Made by a program: the position numbers and the translations under genes
Notes under the pieces: model-generated
Databases searched by the model: none
What the model was told of the DNA's origin: nothing
Seen by the model: the letters and a program-made list of their open reading frames with translations, nothing else
Shown: positions 49,358-57,274 of the stretch, in pieces
Layout of the letters: every line of letters starts with the position of its first letter
Position numbering within the stretch: the first letter of the stretch is position 1
NCBI RefSeq assembly: GCF_015453285.1
Contig: NZ_JADLZT010000004.1
Span: 124,001 to 188,000 of the forward strand
Direction of reading: 5' to 3'
From: Lysobacter niastensis
GTDB taxonomy: Bacteria > Pseudomonadota > Gammaproteobacteria > Xanthomonadales > Xanthomonadaceae
DNA length: 64,000 nucleotides

Positions 49358-50971
49358 CTACGCCGGTTTCTGCACCTGCTCGACGCGACGGGCGTGAACG
49401 CGCGAAAGGACAAGCTTGACGCCCACGAGCGCGGGGATGGCCGCGAAGAAGAACAGCGCGAGCGCCAGGAAGATCTCGTCGAAGGCGCGGGCGCCGGCCT
49501 GCTGACCGAGTTGGCGCGACAGCAATGCCGCGGCCGCTGCCGGCGCATCGGTCGCGGCCTGGCCGTGTTCCACCAGCAGGCCCGCCATCGAAGCCTGTGC
49601 GGATTCCAGTGCGGGACTGCCCGGCTGCAGGTATTGCGCGAGGACCGTGGCGTGGCCGGGCGCCCGCCATTCGAGCATGGTCGTGACGAAGGCCGTGCCG
49701 GCCAGGCCGCCCACCTGCCGGCCCAGGTTGAAGAGCGCGACGCCCTGTGCGAGCAGTCCAGCGGCAACTCGGCTGAGCGTGATCATCGTGAGCGACATGA
49801 AGAGGAAACCCATGCCCAGACCGCGAAGCCAGGTCGCCAGCCTGACCTGTGGTGCGCCGGTCTGGGCGCTCGACAACGAGAACAGCCACATGCCCGCCAT
49901 GAACAGGGCGATGCCGATCGGGATCGGTGCCGCAACGGGCATGCGGCCGGACTGCAGGAATCCGGCGACCAGCACCAGGCCGAGCGCGGCCGCGATCGAA
50001 CTCGACAATGCCAGTTCACCAACATGCTCAGGCCCGAGCCCCAGCACGACGCTGCCGAACAGCGGAATCGCCGCGCCGCTTCCGAAAAGCGCGAAGCCCG
50101 CGAACACACTCGCGCACAGGCCGAACAGGAAGTCGGGGTTCGCCGCTGAGGTCTGAACGAAGCGCCTGATCGAAGAGCCATGGCTCCAAAGCGCCGCGGC
50201 GAGAGCGCCCAGCGATGCGACGGTGACCAGGCGGATATGGCCGTCGTCGAACCAGTCGAACCTGGCGCCTTGGTGCAGCACGTACACGCTTCCGACGATG
50301 CCGGACGCGAGCAGGAGCGATGGTGCGAGTCCGGGCGAACGCAACGAATGCGGAAGAGGGGCCGCGCGACGCGCAAGCCTGAGCAGAGCGGTTGCGACCA
50401 ACGCGGCCAGCGAGGAGCCGACGAAGACCCAACGCCAGTCATGGCGGTCGGTGATCCATCCATGCAGCGCGGGCGCGAGCATGACCGGCACCACCACAAC
50501 CGCGAGCGCGAGCGCCGCCTGTAGCGGTGCTTGCCGGGCAGGGGCGTGGCTCTGGAACACCAGGGTCTGTCCGGCGACCAGCGCCATCGCGCCGCACACG
50601 CCCTGCGCGATACGGATGAGGACGGCCATCTCGAGGTTCGGCGCGAACGCCAGCGCACCCGTGCAGATCGCCAAACCGAAGCCGCCGGCCAGCAGGGCCC
50701 GTTGCGAGCCAAGTCGCCCGATGATCCATGGCGCCCACACGAACGCCAGCAGCTTGGCGGCGAGGTAGCCGATGCCGAGCCAGGACGCTTCATCGGGAGC
50801 GGCCGCGTAATGGCCCGTCACCTGGCCGCGGTTGACCACCAGCAACGTGCTGTTGATGCCGTCCACCGCCATCAGGACGACGATGGCCAGCAGGCCGACG
50901 ATGCGCGTGAACGAGTTCATGTCGTGCAGCTGGCTTGCCACGGGCCCGCGCTGCATCAGGGCGGGCTGCAT
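49358..50971 (-). CDS. EmrB-like MFS drug efflux transporter
   Basis: This is 537 residues and probably 14 membrane helices, as in the DHA2 group. ELs such as NSTLLVVNRGQVTGHY replace the usual antiporter start. Its start overlaps the stop of the EmrA-like gene by one base; ATG 50920 (MNSFTRIVG) is an alternative start that removes a polar leader. With the HlyD partner and a TonC-type outer-membrane channel encoded elsewhere it should form a tripartite pump. Confidence 0.9.
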   Translation of the reverse strand: MQPALMQRGPVASQLHDMNSFTRIVGLLAIVVLMAVDGINSTLLVVNRGQVTGHYAAAPDEASWLGIGYLAAKLLAFVWAPWIIGRLGSQRALLAGGFGLAICTGALAFAPNLEMAVLIRIAQGVCGAMALVAGQTLVFQSHAPARQAPLQAALALAVVVVPVMLAPALHGWITDRHDWRWVFVGSSLAALVATALLRLARRAAPLPHSLRSPGLAPSLLLASGIVGSVYVLHQGARFDWFDDGHIRLVTVASLGALAAALWSHGSSIRRFVQTSAANPDFLFGLCASVFAGFALFGSGAAIPLFGSVVLGLGPEHVGELALSSSIAAALGLVLVAGFLQSGRMPVAAPIPIGIALFMAGMWLFSLSSAQTGAPQVRLATWLRGLGMGFLFMSLTMITLSRVAAGLLAQGVALFNLGRQVGGLAGTAFVTTMLEWRAPGHATVLAQYLQPGSPALESAQASMAGLLVEHGQAATDAPAAAAALLSRQLGQQAGARAFDEIFLALALFFFAAIPALVGVKLVLSRVHARRVEQVQKPA

Positions 50972-52077
50972 CAGGGCATGGAGGCCGTGCGCGGTCCGCT
51001 GGCTGCGACCGGCCCGGCATTGCCGCGTTCGAGACTGATCGTCACCTTCGCCGACAGTCCGGCGTACAGCCGGCCGGCCAGCGGGTGCGCGGGATCGAGA
51101 ACGATCTTGACCGGCACGCGCTGGACGATCCTGGTGAAGTTTCCGGTGGCATTGTCGGGCGGCAACAACGCGAACTGGGCACCGCTTCCCGGTGCGATGC
51201 TGTCGACCGTGCCGGCGAGTTCGACGTCGGGATACATGTCGAACCTGACGCGCGCGCGATCACCGATCCGCACGTCGGTCAGCTGGGTTTCCTTGTAGTT
51301 GGCGACCACCCAGACACCGTCCAGCGGCACCAGCGACAGGGACGGCGCGCCCGGAGTTACGTAACGTCCCACGCGCACCTGGCGATTGGCTGCGACACCG
51401 TCGACCGGCGCGCGCACCAGCGTGTGTTCCAGCGCGATCGAAGCCAGCCGGCGCGCGGCCTGGGCCTGCAGAAGGACGGCCTCGACCTCCCGCTTCTGCG
51501 CACGCAGGACTTCGAGCTTGTCCGCTTCCGCCTTCCTGCGCGCCCGCGCCGCGTCCGTCGACGCGAGCGCCCTGCGATGCGTCGCGTCGGCCGTCTCGTG
51601 CATCTGCCGGCTGACGGCGCGCTCGTCCAACAGGGTTCGATACCGGCGCGAATCCAGGGCCGCGCGGTGCGCCTCGACTTCGACGGCACGGACGTCGGCA
51701 GCCGCCTGTTCGATCATCGAGCCCTGCAGGTTTATCTGCTTTTCCAGGCTGCCCAGCGCGGACTGCTGGCGCGCGACGTTTGCAAGCGCCTGGTCCAACT
51801 GGGCCCGGTAGTCGGCATCGTCGATGCGGAACAGGATCTGGCCGCGCTTGACCGGCTCGTTGTCATGGACCGCGACGTCCGAGACATAGCCGGCGACACG
51901 GGGCGCGATCAACGTGATCTCGCCACGCGTGTAGGCGTTGTCCGTGGACACCGAGGCGCCGGACCAGAGCCAGCCGTGCGTCGCCCACGCCAGGGCCGCG
52001 ACCACCGCACACCCGGTGCCGGCGATGAGGAAACGGGAGCGCCGGTGGCGCCCGTTCTTGGGGGAGGTGGTTTCCAT
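50971..52077 (-). CDS. EmrA-like HlyD family membrane fusion protein
   Basis: This is 368 residues. One N-terminal membrane helix (FLIAGTGCAVVAALAWA) is followed by a biotinyl-lipoyl half (SVSTDNAYTRGEITLIAPRV), a coiled-coil hairpin (about 95-215) and the second lipoyl/beta-barrel part (LEHTLVRAPVDGVAANRQV, GVWVVANYKETQL). These are EmrA signatures. First gene of the efflux operon, divergent from a TetR regulator. Confidence 0.92.
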   Translation of the reverse strand: METTSPKNGRHRRSRFLIAGTGCAVVAALAWATHGWLWSGASVSTDNAYTRGEITLIAPRVAGYVSDVAVHDNEPVKRGQILFRIDDADYRAQLDQALANVARQQSALGSLEKQINLQGSMIEQAAADVRAVEVEAHRAALDSRRYRTLLDERAVSRQMHETADATHRRALASTDAARARRKAEADKLEVLRAQKREVEAVLLQAQAARRLASIALEHTLVRAPVDGVAANRQVRVGRYVTPGAPSLSLVPLDGVWVVANYKETQLTDVRIGDRARVRFDMYPDVELAGTVDSIAPGSGAQFALLPPDNATGNFTRIVQRVPVKIVLDPAHPLAGRLYAGLSAKVTISLERGNAGPVAASGPRTASMP

Positions 52078-52110
52078 CTTCTGGCCTGTGCGGTGGTCGC
52101 GGCATTGCTA

Positions 52111-52154
52111 GGTACCGTGCGGTACCGTTGAGGCGAAAGGTAATGGCAGGTACC
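52111..52154. promoter_or_regulatory. TetR operator candidate: three GGTACC half-sites
   Basis: In the 105-bp gap between the emrA-like and tetR-like genes the inverted repeat GGTACC-gtgc-GGTACC stands at 52111-52126, and a third GGTACC lies at 52149. The position and spacing suit binding of a TetR dimer over both promoters. Confidence 0.6.
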
Positions 52155-52182
52155 CTATGTGTCAAGTTCAACGGAACCGGCC

Positions 52183-52827
52183 ATGGCCCTCCCAAGCGAC
52201 CCAGCACCCGCCAAGAGGACGCGACGCAGCCCGGATGCGCTGCGCACGCAGATCCTGGACGCCGCCAGCGAGCTGTTTCTGCGCGAGGGCTACGCCAACA
52301 CCAGCATCGACGCCGTCATCGAGCGGGTCGGAGGGTCCAAGCGGGCGATCTACAGCCATTTCGGCGGCAAGGAAGACCTGTTCGCGGCGATGGTGGCCGG
52401 TTTGTCGGAGCAGGCGCTCGAGGCGATCCCGGAAGCGAACGAGCGCGCCGAGGAAGATGTGCGCGCAAGCCTGGTCGATTTCGCCAGGGCGATCATGCGG
52501 ATCCTGATGGATCCGCGGACGATCGCCCTGTACCGGCTGGTAGTGTCGGAATCCGGCCGCATGCCCGGACTGGCTGAAAGCTTCCTCCGCTATGGCCCCG
52601 GTCGCGCGACGTCGGGCCTGACCCGCCTTCTGGAACGGTGGGCGAACAGTGGGCTGCTGGACGTGCACGATCCCAAGCAGGCCGCCGAGCATTTCATCGG
52701 CATGCTGCGCGACGATTCGCACCTGGAAGTGGTGCTGGGCGTGCGCAAGCCGCTCGGCGAACGCGCCCAGCGTTCACGGGTGGAGCGGGTCGTGCACATC
52801 TTCCTGGACGGAGTCGCCGTGAAGTGA
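52183..52827 (+). CDS. TetR/AcrR family transcriptional regulator
   Basis: This is 214 residues. The N-terminal helix-turn-helix (about 20-65) has the AcrR pattern QILDAASELFLREGYANTSI, then VGGSKRAIYSHFGGKEDLF. The C-terminal helical ligand domain matches the usual length (LFRDEP-type AefR_C-like: RTIALYRLVVSESGRMPGL). It is divergent from the EmrAB-like operon and very likely represses it. Confidence 0.92.
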   Translation: MALPSDPAPAKRTRRSPDALRTQILDAASELFLREGYANTSIDAVIERVGGSKRAIYSHFGGKEDLFAAMVAGLSEQALEAIPEANERAEEDVRASLVDFARAIMRILMDPRTIALYRLVVSESGRMPGLAESFLRYGPGRATSGLTRLLERWANSGLLDVHDPKQAAEHFIGMLRDDSHLEVVLGVRKPLGERAQRSRVERVVHIFLDGVAVK

Positions 52828-52920
52828 CCTGCGCGGCGCATGTCATGCACGCCACTTCGCATCAGGTCATCCAAGCCCGCAGGCTTCCGGCTGCTCACTG
52901 TCTTGTTAGCCCGAGCCGGC

Positions 52921-52992
52921 TTACATAAGCTCAAGCCGAATCAGCGCTGCACCCGTTCGCAAAAACCGGACCCACTGGTCCGTCTATTAGGC
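52921..52992 (+). repeat. Possible attC site, second cluster, left (degenerate)
   Basis: TTACATAAGCTCAAGCCGAA resembles the left arm of the array's attC sites, and TATTAGGC about 45 bp later resembles the GTTAGGC core. The central stem is mostly lost. It is supported mainly by the better site that follows the next gene. Confidence 0.4.
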
Positions 52993-53012
52993 ACTAGGAC
53001 CACGGAGAAGGT

Positions 53013-53423
53013 ATGCCCCGCTATCTGGCAGCGCTGCTCATCTTGATTGCCGGTCTTTCGCAGGCAAGCGAGCCCCCCATTCCAGAGAGTCAGAAATCTT
53101 CCATTGGTTATCAAACCGTCTCGGAAGCTCTGGCGGCCTTGAGGGCCGATGGAAGCATCTCGGAAAGTGAGCAAGGGGGCTGGCTCATATTCGCGGATAC
53201 AGCCCATAACACCCTCTGGTCGTTTACTCCATCAACTCATCCAGCTCACCCATCAGCCGTTCGTCGCGAGGCCGTCGAGAAGAATGGCTCCGTTTACATG
53301 GAGATGAGCGTGCTGTGCCAAGCTGATAAAGCACCATGCGACCAGCTCGTGCGTGACTTTCAGCAGCTCAACGAGCAAATGAGCCAGGCAATCAAGTCTC
53401 GCTCGGCGGGCCACGCGCGCTAG
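53013..53423 (+). CDS. Secreted hypothetical protein in a cassette
   Basis: This is 136 residues with a signal peptide (LAALLILIAGLSQA, cut near residue 18). The mature domain (YQTVSEALAALRADGSI, GGWLIFADTAHNTLWSF) is small with two cysteines. Family not recognised with confidence. GGAGAAGGT precedes ATG 53013. It lies between two attC-like sites in cassette orientation. Confidence 0.7.
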   Translation: MPRYLAALLILIAGLSQASEPPIPESQKSSIGYQTVSEALAALRADGSISESEQGGWLIFADTAHNTLWSFTPSTHPAHPSAVRREAVEKNGSVYMEMSVLCQADKAPCDQLVRDFQQLNEQMSQAIKSRSAGHAR

Positions 53424-53428
53424 CCGTG

Positions 53429-53484
53429 TCATAACAATTCACTCAAGCCGAAGCCGATTCACGCTCCTTTTTGAGGCGATAGGC
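53429..53484 (+). repeat. attC site in second cassette cluster
   Basis: CATAACAATTCACTCAAGCC plus GAAGCCGATTCACGCTCC and the end GAGGCGATAGGC: the left arm is nearly identical to the attC sites at 18-20 kb; the right arm is diverged and the core is GATAGGC. Confidence 0.75.
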
Positions 53485-53515
53485 GGCAAGGGTCTTGAGA
53501 TACCGGAGAAGTGGA

Positions 53516-53734
53516 ATGTCCAGTCCAGCTTTCTGCAGGGTTGCTGCTTCACTCTTTGGCATCGTCGCGTTGGCCCATGTCGCGCGATTAGCGCTCGCTG
53601 TTCCCATACAGATCGGCGCAGCGACTGTTCCCATGTGGGCTTCCTGGCTCGGTCTGTTCGTTGCTGCTGGGCTGAGTGTGTGGGGATTTCGCGCGGGACG
53701 TTTGGTGACTCAGGCGGCAGCAGGAAAAGTCTAA
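53516..53734 (+). CDS. Small two-helix membrane protein in cassette
   Basis: This is 72 residues from ATG 53516 with GGAGAAGTGG upstream. There are two hydrophobic helices (about 8-30 and 38-58). No family recognised. The next gene follows after 11 bp without an intervening attC, so both may share one cassette. Confidence 0.65.
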   Translation: MSSPAFCRVAASLFGIVALAHVARLALAVPIQIGAATVPMWASWLGLFVAAGLSVWGFRAGRLVTQAAAGKV

Positions 53735-53745
53735 GGCACGCCATC

Positions 53746-54357
53746 ATGTCTCCCAGTTCATTGAATCAACAACTCGCGTTCCTGCGCGAGATTGATCGAC
53801 TGAAGAATGTGATCCGACAGTCGCCGCTGCTTGACCGTAGCCGGAAGGAGAACAGCGCGGAGCATTCCTGGCACCTCGCCATGTATGCACTGCTCCTGCA
53901 TGAGTATGCCGTCGGGCCCATCAACCCTGAGCGTGTAATCCAGATGCTCCTGATACACGACATTGTCGAGGTGGACGTCGGAGACACGCCCATCCATCAG
54001 GTCGCTTCAGGTGCATCACAAGCCGAACTGGAAGCGAAGGCCGCGGTGCGTCTCTTCGGCATGGTCCCAGGCGAGCAGGGGAGTGACTTGCTGGCGCTCT
54101 GGCGCGAGTTCGAACTTGCGGAGTCGAATGACGCGAAGTTCGCCAAGGCCCTCGACAGGGTGCAACCCCTGCTCGTGAATGTAAGCACAGGCGGCGGCAC
54201 CTGGACGGAAAACGGCGTTACGCTCGAACAGGTCCTTCAGCGGTATGGCCCCGTCATCGAACGTGGTTCACCGACACTATGGGCGGCGTGCGAGGCGCTG
54301 GTGCGCGAGCACTTTGCGGCGGGCGTCGGCAAGCGGGAAATCGCACCCGATTCCTGA
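53746..54357 (+). CDS. HD-domain phosphohydrolase (YfbR-like)
   Basis: This is 203 residues from ATG 53746. The HD metal motif is complete: His in ENSAEHSWHLAMYALLL, His-Asp in LLIHDIVEVDVGDT, and a later Asp in FAKALDRVQPLL. The small all-helical form without other domains resembles the YfbR 5'-deoxynucleotidase and related HD hydrolases (HD_2/HD_3 type). A nucleotide or nucleoside phosphate is the expected substrate. Found here within the second cassette cluster. Confidence 0.85.
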   Translation: MSPSSLNQQLAFLREIDRLKNVIRQSPLLDRSRKENSAEHSWHLAMYALLLHEYAVGPINPERVIQMLLIHDIVEVDVGDTPIHQVASGASQAELEAKAAVRLFGMVPGEQGSDLLALWREFELAESNDAKFAKALDRVQPLLVNVSTGGGTWTENGVTLEQVLQRYGPVIERGSPTLWAACEALVREHFAAGVGKREIAPDS

Positions 54358-54400
54358 CACTTCGACGCCGCTTCACTGCACGGCTTGCCCCGGCGTTGCC
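54352..54400 (+). repeat. Possible degenerate attC after the HD gene
   Basis: CCTGACACTTCGACGCCGC is followed by TTCACTGCACGGCTTGCCCC and GGCGTTGCC. Its position right at the stop codon and its end GCGTTGCC recall attC, but pairing of the arms is poor. Confidence 0.3.
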
Positions 54401-54552
54401 GCACGACCACCTTGTAATTCAGCCTGAAGCGTCCCCCGCCCGGTGGCGACCCATCAGGATTTCTGCGCAGATCGTGCAAAGCCTGACCATTGGCACTCGT
54501 CAGCCCGTCCGCATGCGTTACCGTCGGCGAACGCACTGCCAAGGACAGACAC

Positions 54553-55917
54553 ATGCGAGCCAGAAAGGTATTGGTCGTTTCCCTGATCGCCGTCGCGGCT
54601 GCCGCTGCCATCGGTTACTGGTGGACACGCCCCGAGAAGGAAAAGCCCGTCGATCCCAGCATGGCCTGCCATGTCGCCGTGTACCGGCTCGACGACGGAC
54701 GTCTGATCGACATCGCCCCGGTCACCGGCGATGGCCTGCGCTGGCGCGCGATGGACGGCCGTACCGGCAAGCTGCAACAGGACAAGGCCGGCAAGTGGAG
54801 CGGCACCATCGGCTGGAGCGAGCGCCCGGATCCCACCGGCGTGCAACTGGGAACGTGCAGCCAGCCGGCGATGACGTTCGAAGGCCATCGCGGCGAGCCC
54901 CTGTCGTTCGCGACGACCGAAACGCGCTTCCAGGGCCATGGCGAAACCCTCGCCGGCAGACTGGTGATGCCGCCGGGCGACGGTCCCGTGCCGATCGCGG
55001 TGATGGTGCACGGCTCCGAGGCGACCTCCGCGCGCACTTACAACTACTTCCAGCGCCTGTTCCCGGCCAACGGCATCGGCGTGTTCGTCTACGACAAGCG
55101 CGGCACCGGCGGGAGCACCGGCAAGTACAGCCAGGACTTCCACCTGCTCGCCGATGACGCCGTCGCCGCATTGAAGGAAGCACGCCGACTGGCAGGAGCG
55201 CGCGCCGGGCGCGTGGGCTTCAGCGGTGGCAGCCAGGCCGGCTGGATCGAGCCGCTGGCCGCGACGAAGAGCGATGCCGACTTCGTTGCCGTCGCCTACG
55301 GCCTTGCGGACACGCCGATGGCCGAAGACCGCGACCAGGTGCGGCTCGACCTGGTGGCCGCCGGCCACGGCCCGGACGTGCTGGCCAAGGCGCGGGAAGT
55401 CACCGACGCCACGGGCGCGGTGATGGTCGCGCGCTTCAAGGGTGGCTACGAACGCCTTGACGCGGTGAAGGCCAAGTACGCCAGCGAGCCGTGGTGGAAG
55501 GACATGAAGGGCGAATACACCGGCGACCTCGTGCGCTACCCGCCGATCGCGCTGCGTCTGTTCGGACCCATGCACGACCAGGGCACGTCATGGGAGTACG
55601 AGCCGATGCCCGTGCTGCAGTCGGTCAAGCAGCCGTTGTTGTGGATCATCGCCGGCGCGGATCGCGAGGCGCCGCCGGAGGAGACGCGGCGCCGGCTGCT
55701 CGCCGTCGCCAAGGGCAAGCAGAACGTCACCGTCGTGGAATTCCCGGGCACGGATCACGGGATCATCAAGTTCGACGTCGAGCCTGATGGCGAACGCGTG
55801 GAGACGCGTGTGGCTGACGGCTACTTCCGGATGCTGGTCGACTGGATACGCGACGGGCGCGTAGCGGATTCCGCGTATGGGGATGCCACGGTGCTGGCGC
55901 GGCCGGACGGCGTATGA
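54553..55917 (+). CDS. Membrane-anchored alpha/beta hydrolase
   Basis: This is 454 residues from ATG 54553. An N-terminal signal or anchor (VLVVSLIAVAAAAAIGYWW) is followed by a beta-rich pre-domain (about 40-140) and an alpha/beta hydrolase: VMVHGSEATSARTYNY, FVYDKRGTGGSTGKY, nucleophile elbow GFSGGSQAGW, an acidic residue in IIAGADREAPPEE and His in PGTDHGI. Likely an exported esterase or peptidase-type hydrolase; substrate unknown. Confidence 0.88.
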   Translation: MRARKVLVVSLIAVAAAAAIGYWWTRPEKEKPVDPSMACHVAVYRLDDGRLIDIAPVTGDGLRWRAMDGRTGKLQQDKAGKWSGTIGWSERPDPTGVQLGTCSQPAMTFEGHRGEPLSFATTETRFQGHGETLAGRLVMPPGDGPVPIAVMVHGSEATSARTYNYFQRLFPANGIGVFVYDKRGTGGSTGKYSQDFHLLADDAVAALKEARRLAGARAGRVGFSGGSQAGWIEPLAATKSDADFVAVAYGLADTPMAEDRDQVRLDLVAAGHGPDVLAKAREVTDATGAVMVARFKGGYERLDAVKAKYASEPWWKDMKGEYTGDLVRYPPIALRLFGPMHDQGTSWEYEPMPVLQSVKQPLLWIIAGADREAPPEETRRRLLAVAKGKQNVTVVEFPGTDHGIIKFDVEPDGERVETRVADGYFRMLVDWIRDGRVADSAYGDATVLARPDGV

Positions 55918-55949
55918 CTTGCGCCGCCGCTCGCTAGAGGAGGCGCATC

Positions 55950-56342
55950 ATGGACCGGTTCACGGGTGGGTGCCTTTGCGGCAACGTTCGCATCGTGGCG
56001 TCGGGACGGCCATACCGGGTCGGCCTGTGTCACTGCCTCGATTGCCGCAAGCATCATGGGGCTCTTTTTCATGCCTCCGCGGTGTTCCCGCAGGAGGCGG
56101 TGACCATCGATGGCGAAACCCGCGACTACGCCGGGCGGCATTTCTGTCCACGCTGCGGTTCGTCCGTTTATGGGCGCAGCGCGGACGAGATCGAGGTGAA
56201 CCTGGGATGCCTGGACGCCCCTGGCCAGCTGACGCCGACCTACGAACTCTGGACCATCCGCCGCGAGTCGTGGTTGCCGCCGTTTCCGCTCACGAGACGA
56301 TACGAACGCGACCGTGACGCGTCGGGTCGCTTCGAGGAGTAG
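55950..56342 (+). CDS. GFA (CENP-V/glutathione-dependent formaldehyde-activating) family protein
   Basis: This is 130 residues with the zinc-binding cysteines of the family: GGCLCGNVR, CHCLDCRKHHGA and FCPRCGSSVYG. Family name comes from Gfa, which speeds up S-hydroxymethylglutathione formation; most members have no proven activity. AGAGGAGGC precedes ATG 55950. Confidence 0.92.
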   Translation: MDRFTGGCLCGNVRIVASGRPYRVGLCHCLDCRKHHGALFHASAVFPQEAVTIDGETRDYAGRHFCPRCGSSVYGRSADEIEVNLGCLDAPGQLTPTYELWTIRRESWLPPFPLTRRYERDRDASGRFEE

Positions 56343-56381
56343 TTGCGCGAACGCAACCTGACCTGGCGCAGGCGCACCATT

Positions 56382-57029
56382 TCACAACGCATTCGTCGAA
56401 GGAACCGAACGCGCGTCCTCACTGGCGATGTCGTGGTTGACGTCGCGATGGCCGGCCTCGTCCTGGCGCACGGCGATGACGACATCGCGCAGGCGGGCAT
56501 GCGGCGGCAGCTTCCAGTAGGCGATGGCGATCGGCGGGGCGGGAACATTGGCGATGCGCCCGGCATCGATCTCTTCGAGATAGCGCGTGTAACTCACCAC
56601 CGCCTCTTCCTCGAAGTAGCCGACCAGGCGGTGCGCGGTGCGCGATGACAGCAGGTACAGCAGCAGGTAGAAGGTGAAGAACAGCGCCTGCGCCACCAGC
56701 ACCATGAGTCGCTCGAACGCGCTCGGCCGGGCGATCTCCATGAACGTCATCAGGTGCATGCGTTCGTTGTCGGCCTCGTCCAGCAGGGCACGGATCCAGC
56801 CCCTGTCGTCGCGAAGCCAGCGCAGGCAGCGCAGGTGCAGCAGCGCGCCGCCGACCATGCCGGGCACGGCCGCGACCGTCTCCAGCACGATGGCGCGATT
56901 GCCGTAGCGCTTGGCGAACAGGGTGTCCGCGAAGAAGCGCAACGCGCGCGTGATGGTGTAGGCGACGCGGTCGGACAGGGTGCGCACCGGATGGTGCAGG
57001 TCGACCGGCAGCGGGGTGCCAGCGTTCAT
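56382..57029 (-). CDS. aox: Alternative oxidase (cyanide-resistant quinol oxidase)
   Basis: This is 215 residues from ATG 57029 (GGAGACG upstream). All alternative-oxidase diiron motifs are present: VLET (Glu50), DNERMHLMTF (Glu89, His92), FEEEAVVSYTRY (Glu140-142) and DEAGHRDVNHDI (Glu191, His194). A hydrophobic stretch (about 106-128) fits the membrane-facing helices. It would oxidise ubiquinol and reduce O2 to water without pumping protons. The protein is shorter at the N-terminus than plant AOX, which is normal for bacterial forms. No regulator of the NO-responsive type is next to it. Its neighbours do not form an obvious respiratory cluster. Confidence 0.93.
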   Translation of the reverse strand: MNAGTPLPVDLHHPVRTLSDRVAYTITRALRFFADTLFAKRYGNRAIVLETVAAVPGMVGGALLHLRCLRWLRDDRGWIRALLDEADNERMHLMTFMEIARPSAFERLMVLVAQALFFTFYLLLYLLSSRTAHRLVGYFEEEAVVSYTRYLEEIDAGRIANVPAPPIAIAYWKLPPHARLRDVVIAVRQDEAGHRDVNHDIASEDARSVPSTNAL

Positions 57030-57214
57030 TTCGTCTCCGGGCTGTGCGCCCGACGCACCGCGGCGAACGGCTGCGTTCTCGCAAGGAGGTCGGGCGGCTG
57101 CGATGGGTCGCCGGCAATCTAGGCGGATCGGTGCTGCGCCGGTAGGCCATTGGGCGGAACGGGGCTGTTGAGTGATCGACACCAATGGGGAGCTTCTTCC
57201 GTCGTCGCGCCTGC

Positions 57215-57241
57215 GGGCGACGGCTGAAAAATCCGTCGCCC
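57215..57241 (-). terminator. Strong hairpin after the epoxide hydrolase gene
   Basis: A perfect 9-bp stem GGGCGACGG / CCGTCGCCC with a 9-base A/T-rich loop lies 34 bp past the stop of the minus-strand epoxide hydrolase gene and upstream of the AOX gene. No T-run follows, so termination is probable but not certain. Confidence 0.5.
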
Positions 57242-57274
57242 GGGAGCGCATGCCTGAGGCATCGCTCTGCCGCA

